From Streptomyces sp. NBC_01314 (GTDB lineage: Bacteria > Actinomycetota > Actinomycetes > Streptomycetales > Streptomycetaceae): a stretch of 64,000 bases of DNA. The position numbers were made by a program, and so were the translations under genes. Of the stretch, positions 9,577-18,122 are shown one piece after another; position 1 is the first letter of the stretch; each line of letters opens with the position of its first letter. The notes under the pieces are model-generated. The model did not search any database, was not told the origin of the DNA, and saw only the letters and a program-made list of their open reading frames with translations. The stretch spans positions 2,852,001 through 2,916,000 of the forward strand of contig NZ_CP108394.1 of assembly GCF_041435215.1 (NCBI RefSeq), read 5' to 3'.

Positions 9577-10941
9577 CTACTCGCCGCGCCACCAGGACAG
9601 CAGCCGGGCCCAGCCGCTCTTCGGGCGGGAGGGCTCCGGCGGACGGGCGTCGGCACCGCTGCCGTACGGGTCCGTCGAGCGGCGCGCCGGGGATGCGGGC
9701 GCCTCGGCCGCCGCACCGGCCACGGGTGTCGGCGGGAACGTCACCGGCAGTGCGGCGAGCGCCCGGTGGAAGGGGCCCGGACGCCACTCCAACGCCTCCA
9801 CCGGTACGGCGAGTTCGACGTCCGGCAGTCGGTCGAGGAGCTTCTCGACCGCCACCGACGCGATGAGCCGGGCCTCGCTCTGCGCGGGGCAGTTGTGCGG
9901 GCCGGCGCTCCACGCCAGGTGGGCCCGGTTCCCCGCCCGCTGATTGCCGCCCGTCAGGGCCGGGTCGGTGTTGGCGGCGGCCAGCGAGACGACGACCGGG
10001 TCGCCGGCCTTCAGCAGCGCGCCCTCGTACAGCACGTCCCGCACCGGGTAGTGCACGGCGTAGTTGGCCATCGGCGGGTCGGTCCACAGCACCTCGTCGA
10101 GGGCGTCCTCCACGGGAAGGCTGCCGCCGGACAGGTCACCGGCGAAGCGGTCGTCGGCCAGCAGCAGGCGCAGCGCGTTGGCGATGAGGTTCTGCTGCGG
10201 CTCGGTGCCCGCGCCCATGAGGACGACGAGGGTGTGGATCATCTCCTCGTCCGTGAGCCGCGCCGGATGCAGGGTGAGCCACGACGTCACGTCCGGGCCG
10301 GGCTGCCTCCGCTTCAGCGTGACCAGTTGGAAGAGCGTGGCGGTGAGCAGTTCGTCGGCCCGCTCGGCGTCCACCCCGTCGAAGATGCCGGACATGCCCT
10401 CGACCAGCTTCAGTCCCAGCTCGGCCGGGCAGCCGAAGAGGTGGTTGAAGACGAGCAGGGGCAGGACCTGGGCGTACTCGCCGAGCAGGTCCGCCTTGCC
10501 GGTGGGGGCGAACCGGTCGATGAGGATGTCGGCGCTGCGCTCGACATAGCCGCGCAGGGTGTTGGGCTCGACCCGGGCGAGACTGTCGGTGATGGCTCCG
10601 CGCAGCCGCCGGTGCTCCTCACCGTCGGAGAACAGGGCGTTGGGCCGGTACATCATCATCGGGACGACGGGACTGTCCGGGGGGACGGTGCCGTCGTTGA
10701 GGTCGTTCCAGCGGCGTGGGTCCTTGGCGAACGTCTCCGTGGTGCGCAGCACGTGCAGCGCGGCCTCGTACGAGGTGACGAGGGTGGCCCGCACGCCGGG
10801 GGCCAGTTCGACGGGTGCGGTCGGGCCGGTGACGCGGGCCCGCCGGTAGAACGAGGCCGGGTCGGCGGCGAACTCCGGTCCGTACATCGGCTGGTGGGCC
10901 GGGCAGCCCGGGGGCGGGCCGGACGGCGATGCGGGAGTCAC
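9577..10941 (-). CDS. conservon cytochrome P450, CYP157-like, lacking the ExxR motif
   Basis: 454 aa, GTG start overlapping the end of the GTPase gene by 4 bp (GTGA). The haem Cys is present in WSAGPHNCPAQSEAR and the I-helix is LVVLMGAGTEPQQN. The K-helix carries Glu283-Val-Leu-Trp286 instead of ExxR. Loss of the Arg is the documented hallmark of the CYP157 family, which is found in actinomycete conservons. A Pro/Ala/Ser-rich tail of ~60 residues ends KSGWARLLSWWRGE, which may be amphipathic and membrane-associating. As the fifth gene of the minus-strand conservon it is expected to work with the CvnA-D signalling complex. Its catalytic activity is uncertain. Confidence 0.9.
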   Translation of the reverse strand: MTPASPSGPPPGCPAHQPMYGPEFAADPASFYRRARVTGPTAPVELAPGVRATLVTSYEAALHVLRTTETFAKDPRRWNDLNDGTVPPDSPVVPMMMYRPNALFSDGEEHRRLRGAITDSLARVEPNTLRGYVERSADILIDRFAPTGKADLLGEYAQVLPLLVFNHLFGCPAELGLKLVEGMSGIFDGVDAERADELLTATLFQLVTLKRRQPGPDVTSWLTLHPARLTDEEMIHTLVVLMGAGTEPQQNLIANALRLLLADDRFAGDLSGGSLPVEDALDEVLWTDPPMANYAVHYPVRDVLYEGALLKAGDPVVVSLAAANTDPALTGGNQRAGNRAHLAWSAGPHNCPAQSEARLIASVAVEKLLDRLPDVELAVPVEALEWRPGPFHRALAALPVTFPPTPVAGAAAEAPASPARRSTDPYGSGADARPPEPSRPKSGWARLLSWWRGE

Positions 10942-11546
10942 GCGTGCTCCAGTTCGGTCTCGGTCTCGCGGCTCAGCAGGTACTCGACGAGGGCGATCAG
11001 CGCCCGGGTGGAGGAGTCCGGGTCGCGGGCGTCGCAGCGCACCAGCGGGGTCTCGTCCAGTAGGTCGAGAGCCTCGCGCACCTCGTCCAGATCGTGCACG
11101 GGGGCGCCGTCGAAGCCGTTGACGGCGACGGCGTACGGCAGGCCCAGCTCCTCCAGGACGCCCATCACGTCGAAGGAGTGGGACAGGCGCCGGGTGTCGG
11201 CGAGGACCAGCGCGCCGAGGGCGCCGCGGGTCATGTCCTGCCAGAGCTTGGTGAAGCGCTGCTGTCCGGGGGCGCCGAACAGGTACAGCACCAGCGAGTC
11301 GTCGAGGGTGAGCCGGCCGAAGTCCATGGCGACCGTGGTGGTGGTCTTGTCGCGGGTGCCGGCGAGGTCGTCGACCAGGGCGCCCGCCTCGGTCAGGACC
11401 TCCTCGGTACGCAGCGGCCGGATCTCGGAGAGCGTACCGACGAACGTGGTCTTGCCGACCGCGAAGTGACCGACGACGAGCAGCTTGGCCGCCGTCTTCA
11501 CCGTCGGCCGCAGGTAGACGTCGTCAGAGGCGGGCGCGGAGCCCAT
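10938..11546 (-). CDS. cvnD: CvnD-type small GTPase (conservon 1)
   Basis: 202 aa. The ATG at 11546 has AGGAGG six bases upstream and overlaps the DUF742 gene by 23 bp, exactly as in the second conservon. P-loop GHFAVGKTT, switch region TTTTVAMDFGR, G3-like FGAPGQQRF and G4 NGFD are all visible, giving an Arf/MglA-like GTPase. CvnD proteins are thought to switch the output of the membrane-bound CvnA/B/C complex in a manner resembling eukaryotic G-protein signalling. It is followed in the same operon by the CYP157-like P450. Confidence 0.92.
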   Translation of the reverse strand: MGSAPASDDVYLRPTVKTAAKLLVVGHFAVGKTTFVGTLSEIRPLRTEEVLTEAGALVDDLAGTRDKTTTTVAMDFGRLTLDDSLVLYLFGAPGQQRFTKLWQDMTRGALGALVLADTRRLSHSFDVMGVLEELGLPYAVAVNGFDGAPVHDLDEVREALDLLDETPLVRCDARDPDSSTRALIALVEYLLSRETETELEHA

Positions 11547-11880
11547 CGAGGACCTCCTGGAGGATTCTGGCGTCGGACGGCCGGGCGGCCGGTATCGGTG
11601 CGCGGGTGACGATGTGGCCGCTGTCCATGAGGTCGGCGACCAGCACCTTGGTGACGCTGACCGGCAGCAGCAGATGGCCGGCGACCTCGGCGAGGGAGAG
11701 CGCGCCGGGGCGGCACAGCTCCATCACCCGGCGCGTCTCCGGGGTGAGGCCGGACAGCGGCAGGTCGGTGGTGGCGACCAGCAGGGTGACCAGGTCCAGG
11801 GTGTTGCGGGTCGGGTGGGCGCGGCCGCCGGTGACGACGTACGACCGCACCAGACGTCCCCCGGGCCGGCGGGGCGTCAT
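11524..11880 (-). CDS. cvnC: CvnC-type DUF742 protein (conservon 1)
   Basis: 118 aa, ATG at 11880 overlapping the roadblock gene (ATGA). It contains RLVRSYVVTGGRAHPTRNTL near the N-terminus, and a winged-helix-like C-terminal half (LSLAEVAGHLLLPVSVTKVL ... EVLDGLRARL), both typical of DUF742. In conservons this small cytoplasmic protein interacts with the CvnA ATPase and CvnB roadblock protein. Its place between roadblock and GTPase genes confirms the call. Confidence 0.92.
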   Translation of the reverse strand: MTPRRPGGRLVRSYVVTGGRAHPTRNTLDLVTLLVATTDLPLSGLTPETRRVMELCRPGALSLAEVAGHLLLPVSVTKVLVADLMDSGHIVTRAPIPAARPSDARILQEVLDGLRARL

Positions 11881-12290
11881 GCCCTGCTGCCCGTGTCCAG
11901 CCGCGCCGGGCTGGTCAGCTCCTTGCCGAGCCGGTCGACGAGCTTGTGCATGCGGTACGTCACGGACTCCATGTCGACCTCGTCGCCGGTGGACACCGCG
12001 AGGTAGGCGCCCTCGCCGGCGGCGACGAGGAAGACGAAGCCGTGTCCGAACTCGATCAGGGTCTGCCGCCACGGGCTCTCCGTCGGGCCGCAGAACTCGG
12101 CGGTGCTGCGGCTGATCGACTGCAGTCCGGAGAGCCCGGCCGCGAGCCGCTCGGCGTCGTCGCGGTCGATGTCGGCGGAGTGGGCTCGGAGCATGCCGTC
12201 GGCGGAGAGCAGGATGGCGTGGCGGGCCTCGGGCACCTTCAGCACGTCGTCGAGCATCCAGCCCAGCTCGTTGGTCGTGGGCTCGATCAT
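11877..12290 (-). CDS. cvnB: CvnB-type roadblock/LC7 protein (conservon 1)
   Basis: 137 aa, ATG at 12290 overlapping the kinase-like gene (ATGA). The roadblock/LC7 fold is recognised from LGWMLDDVLKVPEARHAILL, SADGMLRAHS, GLSGLQSISRS and GFVFLVAAGEGAYLAV. Such proteins act as regulators or exchange factors for MglA/Arf-type GTPases, here presumably the CvnD product encoded two genes downstream. The acidic and compact sequence indicates a cytoplasmic protein. Confidence 0.92.
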   Translation of the reverse strand: MIEPTTNELGWMLDDVLKVPEARHAILLSADGMLRAHSADIDRDDAERLAAGLSGLQSISRSTAEFCGPTESPWRQTLIEFGHGFVFLVAAGEGAYLAVSTGDEVDMESVTYRMHKLVDRLGKELTSPARLDTGSRA

Positions 12291-13642
12291 GCGTGGGGGG
12301 TCCCTTCGTTCGTGTGGGGGGTGGGCGGCCGGGCGTCGGCGGCGGGGTCGGGGACGTACTCGTCCTCGTCGAGGATGCGTCCCGCCGCCCGGCCGAAGCG
12401 GGTGCCGCGGGCGAAGGCGCCCATGATGCGGGCGTTCTCCTCGGGCGATCGGCCGGGAATCTCCTCGGCCGTCTCGGGCTCCGGCTCGGGGGCGGTGGTC
12501 GGCTTGGGGGTGCGTCGGCGGCGCTTGGGCAGTCCGCCCTCGGTGGTGTTCTCGGGGGTGGTCTCGGTGGTGGTCTCGGTGCGGGCCCGGCGGGGGACGG
12601 CGGCCGATTCCGGAAGGGGTGTCAGGTCGATCTGTGGCTCCGGGGCGGCGGGCTCCAGGTGGGTGAGCAGAGCGGTGGGCAGGAACGCGACGGCGCGGAC
12701 GCCGCCGTAGGGCGAGCGGGTGTCCACGGAGACGGTGAACCCGTAGCGCCGGGCGAGCATCCCGATGACGGCGAAGCCGAACTGGGGCGGGTCGTCGAGG
12801 CGGGTGACGTCCACCTCGCCGCGTCCGCCGAGCAGTTGGGTGGCGTGTCGTACGGCCTGGGCGTCCATGCCGACGCCGGCGTCGTCGATGACGACGCACG
12901 CGCCGTTGTGCACGTGCTGGACGTCGACCTCGACCGTGGTGTTGGGCTGGGAGTGGCGGGCGGCGTTGTCGAGCAGTTCGGCGACGGCGAGGACGACCGG
13001 CTCCACGGCGCGGCTCGCCACGGCGATGTCGACCTGGCCGTGGACGCGGACGCGCCGGTAGTCGCGGATGCGCGAGGTGGCGCCCCGGACGACCTCGACG
13101 AGCGGGGAGGTGGCGCGCTGCCGTCCCGGCCAGGAGCCGCAGAGTACGGCGATGGCCTGGGCGCGGCGGCCGAACTGGGCGTTCGTGTGGTCGACTTCGA
13201 GAAGGTCGCGCAGCACGTCGGGGTCGTCGTGCCGGTCCTGCATCTCGGAGATGGAGACCTGCTGCTCGTTGGCGAGTGCCTGGATCGAGCGCATGGACGC
13301 CTTGAGGGCGGCCTTGGCGGACTGGTCGGCGCGGGTCTGGGCGTGCTCGACGGCGCCGGAGAAGCGGGCCAGCACCTCGTCGAGGCCCTTGCCGAACTCC
13401 GTCTCGGCGAGCCGGCCGTCGAGCGGTCCGACGCCCGGCACGCTCTGGCCGGCGAGGGCGGGCAGGCGGACCGTGACCAGATGGCGCAGCTCCTCCTCCC
13501 GGGCCCGCACGTCGTCGGCCAGGACGGCGTTTCTCCTGCGCTGCCGTCTGGTGATCCCTTGCTGGCGCAGCAGGAGTACGGCGATGGCGAGCAGGGCCGC
13601 TGCCAGCGCCCAGGTCACCGCCTGCGGTATCGGTTCGGTCAT
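12287..13642 (-). CDS. cvnA: CvnA-type membrane ATPase, histidine-kinase-like (conservon 1)
   Basis: 451 aa from the ATG at 13642, which has AAGGA upstream. One N-terminal transmembrane helix (TWALAAALLAIAVLLLR) is followed by a coiled region, a dimerisation-like segment with Asp-His (LEVDHTNAQFGRR) and a HATPase_c domain with N-box Asn226 (ELLDNAARHS) and DDAGVGM. The last ~110 residues are Pro/Glu/Arg rich and disordered. CvnA proteins bind ATP and scaffold CvnB and CvnC at the membrane. First gene of a five-gene overlapping operon (A-B-C-D-P450). The promoter region up to 14008 is shared with the divergent AraC regulator gene. Confidence 0.9.
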   Translation of the reverse strand: MTEPIPQAVTWALAAALLAIAVLLLRQQGITRRQRRRNAVLADDVRAREEELRHLVTVRLPALAGQSVPGVGPLDGRLAETEFGKGLDEVLARFSGAVEHAQTRADQSAKAALKASMRSIQALANEQQVSISEMQDRHDDPDVLRDLLEVDHTNAQFGRRAQAIAVLCGSWPGRQRATSPLVEVVRGATSRIRDYRRVRVHGQVDIAVASRAVEPVVLAVAELLDNAARHSQPNTTVEVDVQHVHNGACVVIDDAGVGMDAQAVRHATQLLGGRGEVDVTRLDDPPQFGFAVIGMLARRYGFTVSVDTRSPYGGVRAVAFLPTALLTHLEPAAPEPQIDLTPLPESAAVPRRARTETTTETTPENTTEGGLPKRRRRTPKPTTAPEPEPETAEEIPGRSPEENARIMGAFARGTRFGRAAGRILDEDEYVPDPAADARPPTPHTNEGTPHA

Positions 13643-14007
13643 GAAGTACGAGTCCTTACGTCCCCAAGTCCCCAGGCGTCGGCGGGGTCCGGGACGCCGG
13701 GCGGGAGTTGACGGAGCGCCCGACGCTAGCGGCGCGACCGCGCGGGTACTTTCCGTGACGCGCAGGGAAGTTGCCACAGGGCGCATGAGTGGCGCAAGGG
13801 GCGCAGGTGAAGCCGTGACTCTTCCCCCGGCATATTCGGCCACTTCGGCCGGGACGACATAGCAACCGCTTGCCACGCTAGGGTGCCCTCCGGGTCCGAC
13901 CGGGTGGTAACTATCTTTGATCAAGTAGATGTTGAAGATTTTCCCGCCGAGGACCGTAAGAGACCACAAGCACACAGTCGGGGGTTCGGCACCAGGGAGG
14001 AGCAGCG
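13643..14007. other. divergent promoter region between conservon 1 and the AraC gene
   Basis: 365 bp with no gene. It holds the second copy of the 18-bp ACGCGCAGGGAAGTTGCC motif at 13758-13775 and an AT-richer stretch at 13908-13975. Regulation of both transcripts probably occurs here, and the AraC product is the nearest candidate regulator. Confidence 0.5.
13758..13775. promoter_or_regulatory. 18-bp motif shared with the CYP154 promoter region, site 2
   Basis: Exact copy of the 18-bp sequence at 7909-7926, about 116 bp upstream of the conservon's first gene and 233 bp upstream of the AraC gene. See site 1 for the shared sequence. Confidence 0.5.
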
Positions 14008-14964
14008 TTGCCCGCCGGAAGTTACAGCGTCGAGGCGCTGACCACCGAGGAGTTGAACCCGCGCGAGCGTGCCGACTTCTGGACCGAGCAGATCGGCTCG
14101 TACCAGTCCCGGATGGGCTTCAGGTACGCCCAGTCGGACAACTTCCGGGGCGAGACCGTCCGGCAGCGCACTGACACGTACCAGTTGGTGAAGTACCGGT
14201 CCGACGAGATCGAGTACACCCGCACGACGCGCCAGGTGCGCCAGGACCCCGACGAGGACTACCGGCTGCTGCTGCCGATGAGCGGTGAGATCGTCCTGCG
14301 GCAGGACGGCGAGGAGGCCCGGCTGATCCCGGGCACGGCGGCGCTGGTCACCTTCGCGGCGCCCTTCCAGTGTCTCCAGAGCGACGCCATCGACGCGTTC
14401 ATCCTCACCATCCCGGCCCGCGAGGTGGACGGCCGGCTCAACAACAGGTCACCGGTCGCCAGCGGTCTGGACCTCACAGCAGGCCTCGGGCGGATCGTCG
14501 GCTCGATGCTGACCGGACTGCACGAGGAACGGGAGCACCTCACCGACCCGGAGTTCAACGCCGTCTCCGACCGGGTCGTGGAGCTGGTGTGCATGCTCGC
14601 CGTCGGCGACGACCGCCCCGACGCCCCCGGACAACTGGGCGAGGTGGAGGCGATGGTCCGCCGCTATGTGCGCGACCACGTGGCCGACCCCGACCTCACG
14701 GGTACGGCGGTGGCGCGTGCCCTCGGCTGGTCGCTGCGCCAGATCCAACTGGCCCTGCAGAAGGCGGGGACCACGCCCCGCGAGCTGATCCGCGAGGAGC
14801 GGCTGCGCCTGGTCCGGGACCGCTTACTGTGCGCGGAGTGCGAGCACATGACGATCACGGATCTCGCCTACTCCGTCGGCTTCTCCTCCGCGAGCGCCCT
14901 CAGCACGGCCTTCCGGCGACGCTACGACGTCAGCCCCCGTGAGATGCGACAGAGCATACGTTGA
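14008..14964 (+). CDS. AraC-family transcriptional regulator with a TTA codon
   Basis: 318 aa, TTG start at 14008 behind GGGAGGAG. The N-terminal ~190 residues form an AraC-binding-like cupin domain (LPMSGEIVLRQDGEEARLIP and FAAPFQCLQS). The C-terminal ~110 residues hold two HTH motifs (ARALGWSLRQIQLALQKAGT and ITDLAYSVGFSSASALSTAF) ending in the AraC signature RRRYDVSPREMR. Leucine 273 is encoded by TTA (14824-14826), so translation should depend on the bldA tRNA and be delayed to development. It diverges from conservon 1 and is a plausible regulator of it. Its effector is unknown. Confidence 0.9.
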   Translation: MPAGSYSVEALTTEELNPRERADFWTEQIGSYQSRMGFRYAQSDNFRGETVRQRTDTYQLVKYRSDEIEYTRTTRQVRQDPDEDYRLLLPMSGEIVLRQDGEEARLIPGTAALVTFAAPFQCLQSDAIDAFILTIPAREVDGRLNNRSPVASGLDLTAGLGRIVGSMLTGLHEEREHLTDPEFNAVSDRVVELVCMLAVGDDRPDAPGQLGEVEAMVRRYVRDHVADPDLTGTAVARALGWSLRQIQLALQKAGTTPRELIREERLRLVRDRLLCAECEHMTITDLAYSVGFSSASALSTAFRRRYDVSPREMRQSIR

Positions 14965-15525
14965 CTCAACTTCTGGTGAACTCCGGAGAGTTCGGCGGAA
15001 AACATACGGCGAGGGGCCACTCGGTGAACAGGCTCTCACACCCGCTCCCCCGCACGTAAGGTTGAAGTCTAAAGCTTGGTCAAAGCATAACCGGCCTCGA
15101 TCCCGGGCTTTTCCGGCCCTCCTGGTGTGAATGTTCCTGGGGCGCGTCGTGCCCACCGTGTGCGACCGAACCCAGTTCGCGCCCGACTCCGCTTGTCACA
15201 GCGGGAGTTGACACGAGGCAGCACGACGGCCGAATGGCGTGAACCGTGCGCTCCGCGCGAGCGGAACAACCGTCGACGAGGCGGAACCCGCAGGTGACCC
15301 GCCACCCGGCGGCTCTCTTTCACAGACGGGGCGCCGCCCTGGCCGAGGTGTGAAGAACTGCTGCGGCGCCACCCCGTGAATAGACGGTAAAAAGGCGACG
15401 CAGAACCCTTGCCGCGACTGACGGCACCTCAGGTGACAGACCTCCCCTGAGCGTCTAGGACCGCTGGTCAGATAGTTGACGTTCTTCGCTACTCTGTCGC
15501 GTACTGGCTGATCGAGAGGACTCCG
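14965..15525. other. intergenic region upstream of conservon 2
   Basis: About 560 bp without a credible gene. A short inverted repeat (GAACTC-CGGA-GAGTTC, 14978-14993) just after the AraC stop could be part of its terminator. Promoter-like TTGACA (15207) and TTGACG (near 15477) hexamers are present, but no convincing -10 partner could be fixed. Confidence 0.4.
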
Positions 15526-17325
15526 ATGCCTGAACCCCCACCCTTCGCAGCGACCCCGGAACACGGTCGGCCGGACACGACGACTCCCCCGTCTCGTCAC
15601 CGGCACGGAAAGCCCGGGGCGTCGGATTCCGCGAACTCCTCCGCGGCCCAACCGCGGCTGACGCGGCTCGCCGTGCTCCCCGCCGCGTTCATGGCCGGAA
15701 TATCCACTGCCGTCACGGGCACGGTCCTGCGACTGCAGGAGGGCACGGCCGACGCCGCCACCTGGGGTGTGCTGGCGGGCGGCGCGGTCCTCGGCTGCGG
15801 CTGTCTGGCCGGGGCCGTGATGGCGGCCAGGTCACGGGCCAGGTCCGAAGCGAAGCGTGCCCAGTCGCTGCGGCAGGCCATCACGACCGGCAACTGGGCG
15901 CTCGACGAGGACCTGACCCGCCTCAAGCGGGGCGAGCAGCTGCTCTCACGCGGGTTCGCCTACCAGGCGACGCGCGCCGAAGACCCCTACCAGAAGCTGC
16001 AGTACGACGTCACGGAGGCACAGCACCGGGCCCGGGAGGCGCTCGTCTGGGCGGCGAGCTACTTCCAGTCCGCCTCCGACGACAACAGCGACAAGGTCGA
16101 GGTCTTCGTCAACCTGGCCCGCCGGCTGCAGTCGCTCGTCCACCGCACCATCCGTGAGCTGGACGATCTGGAGAACCAGGTCGAGGATCCGGACCTGCTC
16201 CGGCGCATCTTCGGCATCGACCACCTGGCGACCCGAATACGGCGGCACGCGGAGAACCTCGCGGTGCTCGGCGGCGCGATCTCCCGTCGCCAGTGGACCA
16301 ATCCGGTGTCGCTGACCGAGGTGCTGCGGTCCTCCATCGCCGAGGTCGAGCAGTACTCCCGCGTCAAGCTGGTGCCGCCCATCGAGGGCACGCTGCGCGG
16401 CCACGCGGTCGCCGACGTCATCCACCTGCTGGCCGAACTGGTGGAGAACGCCACCATGTTCTCCCACCCGGACACCCAGATCCTCCTGCGCTCCCGCCGG
16501 GTGACCGCCGGCATCGCCATCGAGGTCGAGGACCGCGGCCTGGGCATACCCCAGGAGGATCAGGACCGGATCAACACGCTCCTCGCCGACCCGGCCCGCA
16601 TCGACGTCGCCAAGCTGCTCGCCGACGGCCGGATCGGTCTGTTCGTGGTCTCCTCCCTGGCCCGCAGGCACGGCATCGCGGTCCAGCTGCAGGGCAACAT
16701 CTACGGCGGCGTCCAGGCCATCCTGGTGCTCCCGCAGGGCCTGCTGGGCGAGGAGGAGGGGCAGGCGCCCGCCCAGGCACCGGTCCAGGTACGTCCTCCC
16801 GCCGCACCCCACCCGGGGCAGGCGTCCGCGCCCGCCTGGGAGGCCCGGCCGCACGCGGCGCCACCCGCCGCCGTACCGTCCCACGCGCACGCGGGCCCCC
16901 CGGTCTCCATCCCGTCCCAGCCCGGTCCCCCGGCCGGCGTACCGCGCCGGTCGGCGGGTCCCGTGCCGCCCCCGGCGGCCGTCCGGCACGAGCGGGCGCA
17001 GCCCGTCTCCGACAGGCGGTCCGAGTACCGCCCCTCGTCGGGCTACGAGCGTCCGACGGCCACCCCGCAGGGGTCCGGTGGGCCGGCCAGGCCGGTCCTG
17101 CCCAAGCGCCGTGCGATGGAGCACCTGGCGCCCGAACTCCGCCAGGGGCCCGCTCCGCGTCCCGAGACGCACGAGCAGGACCTGAACTTCAGCCCCGGCC
17201 TCCTGGCCGGGATCAATCGAGGCTTCGGTCTCGCCGGCGCGACCTCCGACGCGATCCCCGTCGACGACGCGCGCTGGGCCCCGCACCGACCGCAAGGAGA
17301 AGACCCCCACCATGGTGAGCGATAG
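15526..17325 (+). CDS. cvnA: CvnA-type membrane ATPase, histidine-kinase-like (conservon 2)
   Basis: 599 aa, ATG with GAGAGGA upstream. Two transmembrane helices (about 49-68 and 80-100) are followed by a helical region with Asp-His (FGIDHLATRIRRHAENLAVL) and a HATPase_c domain: N-box Asn308 in ELVENATMFSHP, EDRGLGIP, and the G-box region DGRIGLFVVS. Residues 405-599 are a Pro/Ala/Arg-rich tail typical of CvnA proteins. The autophosphorylation machinery resembles nitrate-sensor kinases, but no response regulator is linked, as is normal for conservons. Its 3' end overlaps the roadblock gene by 14 bp. It is not closely alike in sequence to conservon 1's CvnA, so the two clusters are old paralogues rather than a recent duplication. 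Confidence 0.92.
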   Translation: MPEPPPFAATPEHGRPDTTTPPSRHRHGKPGASDSANSSAAQPRLTRLAVLPAAFMAGISTAVTGTVLRLQEGTADAATWGVLAGGAVLGCGCLAGAVMAARSRARSEAKRAQSLRQAITTGNWALDEDLTRLKRGEQLLSRGFAYQATRAEDPYQKLQYDVTEAQHRAREALVWAASYFQSASDDNSDKVEVFVNLARRLQSLVHRTIRELDDLENQVEDPDLLRRIFGIDHLATRIRRHAENLAVLGGAISRRQWTNPVSLTEVLRSSIAEVEQYSRVKLVPPIEGTLRGHAVADVIHLLAELVENATMFSHPDTQILLRSRRVTAGIAIEVEDRGLGIPQEDQDRINTLLADPARIDVAKLLADGRIGLFVVSSLARRHGIAVQLQGNIYGGVQAILVLPQGLLGEEEGQAPAQAPVQVRPPAAPHPGQASAPAWEARPHAAPPAAVPSHAHAGPPVSIPSQPGPPAGVPRRSAGPVPPPAAVRHERAQPVSDRRSEYRPSSGYERPTATPQGSGGPARPVLPKRRAMEHLAPELRQGPAPRPETHEQDLNFSPGLLAGINRGFGLAGATSDAIPVDDARWAPHRPQGEDPHHGER

Positions 17326-17749
17326 CCACCCCACCGGACAGAACATCGACTGGCTGCTGGACAACCTCAAGAAGACCGTGCCCGGTACCCGGCAGGTGCT
17401 GTTGCTCTCGTCCGACGGGTTGAGCAAGGCCCATGTGGATCTGAGCGCCGACGACGCCGACCGGCTGGCGGCGATATCCTCCGGGCTCAACTCCCTGGGC
17501 CGTTCCTTCGGCCACGACAGGGTCCTGGGCAACGGCGGCACCGTCCGTCAGGTCATCGTGGAACTGCACAACGGCATCCTCATCGTGGCCTCGGCGGGCC
17601 ACGGAGCCGTGCTGGCGGTCACCGCGGACGCGACGACGCACACCGAGACGCTCGGCTACGAGATGGGCATGCTGATCCGGGCCGTGCAGCCGTTCCTCGC
17701 CACGCCGGCCCGCCGCCCGACCAACGCACCCTCCAGCGCGGGGATGTGA
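17312..17749 (+). CDS. cvnB: CvnB-type roadblock/LC7 protein (conservon 2)
   Basis: 145 aa, ATG behind AAGGAG inside the end of the kinase-like gene. Roadblock features: NIDWLLDNLKKTVPGTRQVL, LLSSDGLSKAH, ISSGLNSLGRSF and GILIVASAGHGAVLAV. It is expected to sit with CvnA at the membrane and regulate the CvnD GTPase. The gene is followed 4 bp later by the DUF742 gene. Confidence 0.92.
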   Translation: MVSDSHPTGQNIDWLLDNLKKTVPGTRQVLLLSSDGLSKAHVDLSADDADRLAAISSGLNSLGRSFGHDRVLGNGGTVRQVIVELHNGILIVASAGHGAVLAVTADATTHTETLGYEMGMLIRAVQPFLATPARRPTNAPSSAGM

Positions 17750-17753
17750 CGCG

Positions 17754-18122
17754 ATGACGGACGAGATGTTCCTGGACGAGGAGGCCGGACGCTTAGTCCG
17801 GCCGTTCACCGTCAGCAACGGGCGCACTCGGCCCTCGACGCCGTTCGACCTGCTCACCCTGGTGATGGCCACCGGCATGCGGCCGTTCATCGACCTCGGC
17901 CCCGACCACGACCTGGTGCTCGGCCTGTGCGTCAGGCCGGTGCCGGTGGTCGAGGTGGCCGCGCGGATGAACCTCCCGATCGCCGTCACCAAAGTCCTGT
18001 TGTCCGACCTAGTGCAGCACGAGGCGCTCACCGCACGGGCGCCCCGTGCCGTCGAGGCGGCCTCCGCCGCCAACCGAGATGTTTTGGAGGCGGTGCTTGA
18101 TGGCCTACGCGCACGGCTCTGA
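17754..18122 (+). CDS. cvnC: CvnC-type DUF742 protein with a TTA codon (conservon 2)
   Basis: 122 aa. DUF742 hallmarks are GRLVRPFTVSNGRTRPSTPF and the C-terminal winged-helix-like part ending LEAVLDGLRARL. Leu14 is encoded by TTA (17793-17795). A TTA near the 5' end should make this conservon subunit depend on bldA tRNA, while its neighbours lack TTA. The 3' end overlaps the GTPase gene by 23 bp, the same geometry as in conservon 1. Confidence 0.92.
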   Translation: MTDEMFLDEEAGRLVRPFTVSNGRTRPSTPFDLLTLVMATGMRPFIDLGPDHDLVLGLCVRPVPVVEVAARMNLPIAVTKVLLSDLVQHEALTARAPRAVEAASAANRDVLEAVLDGLRARL

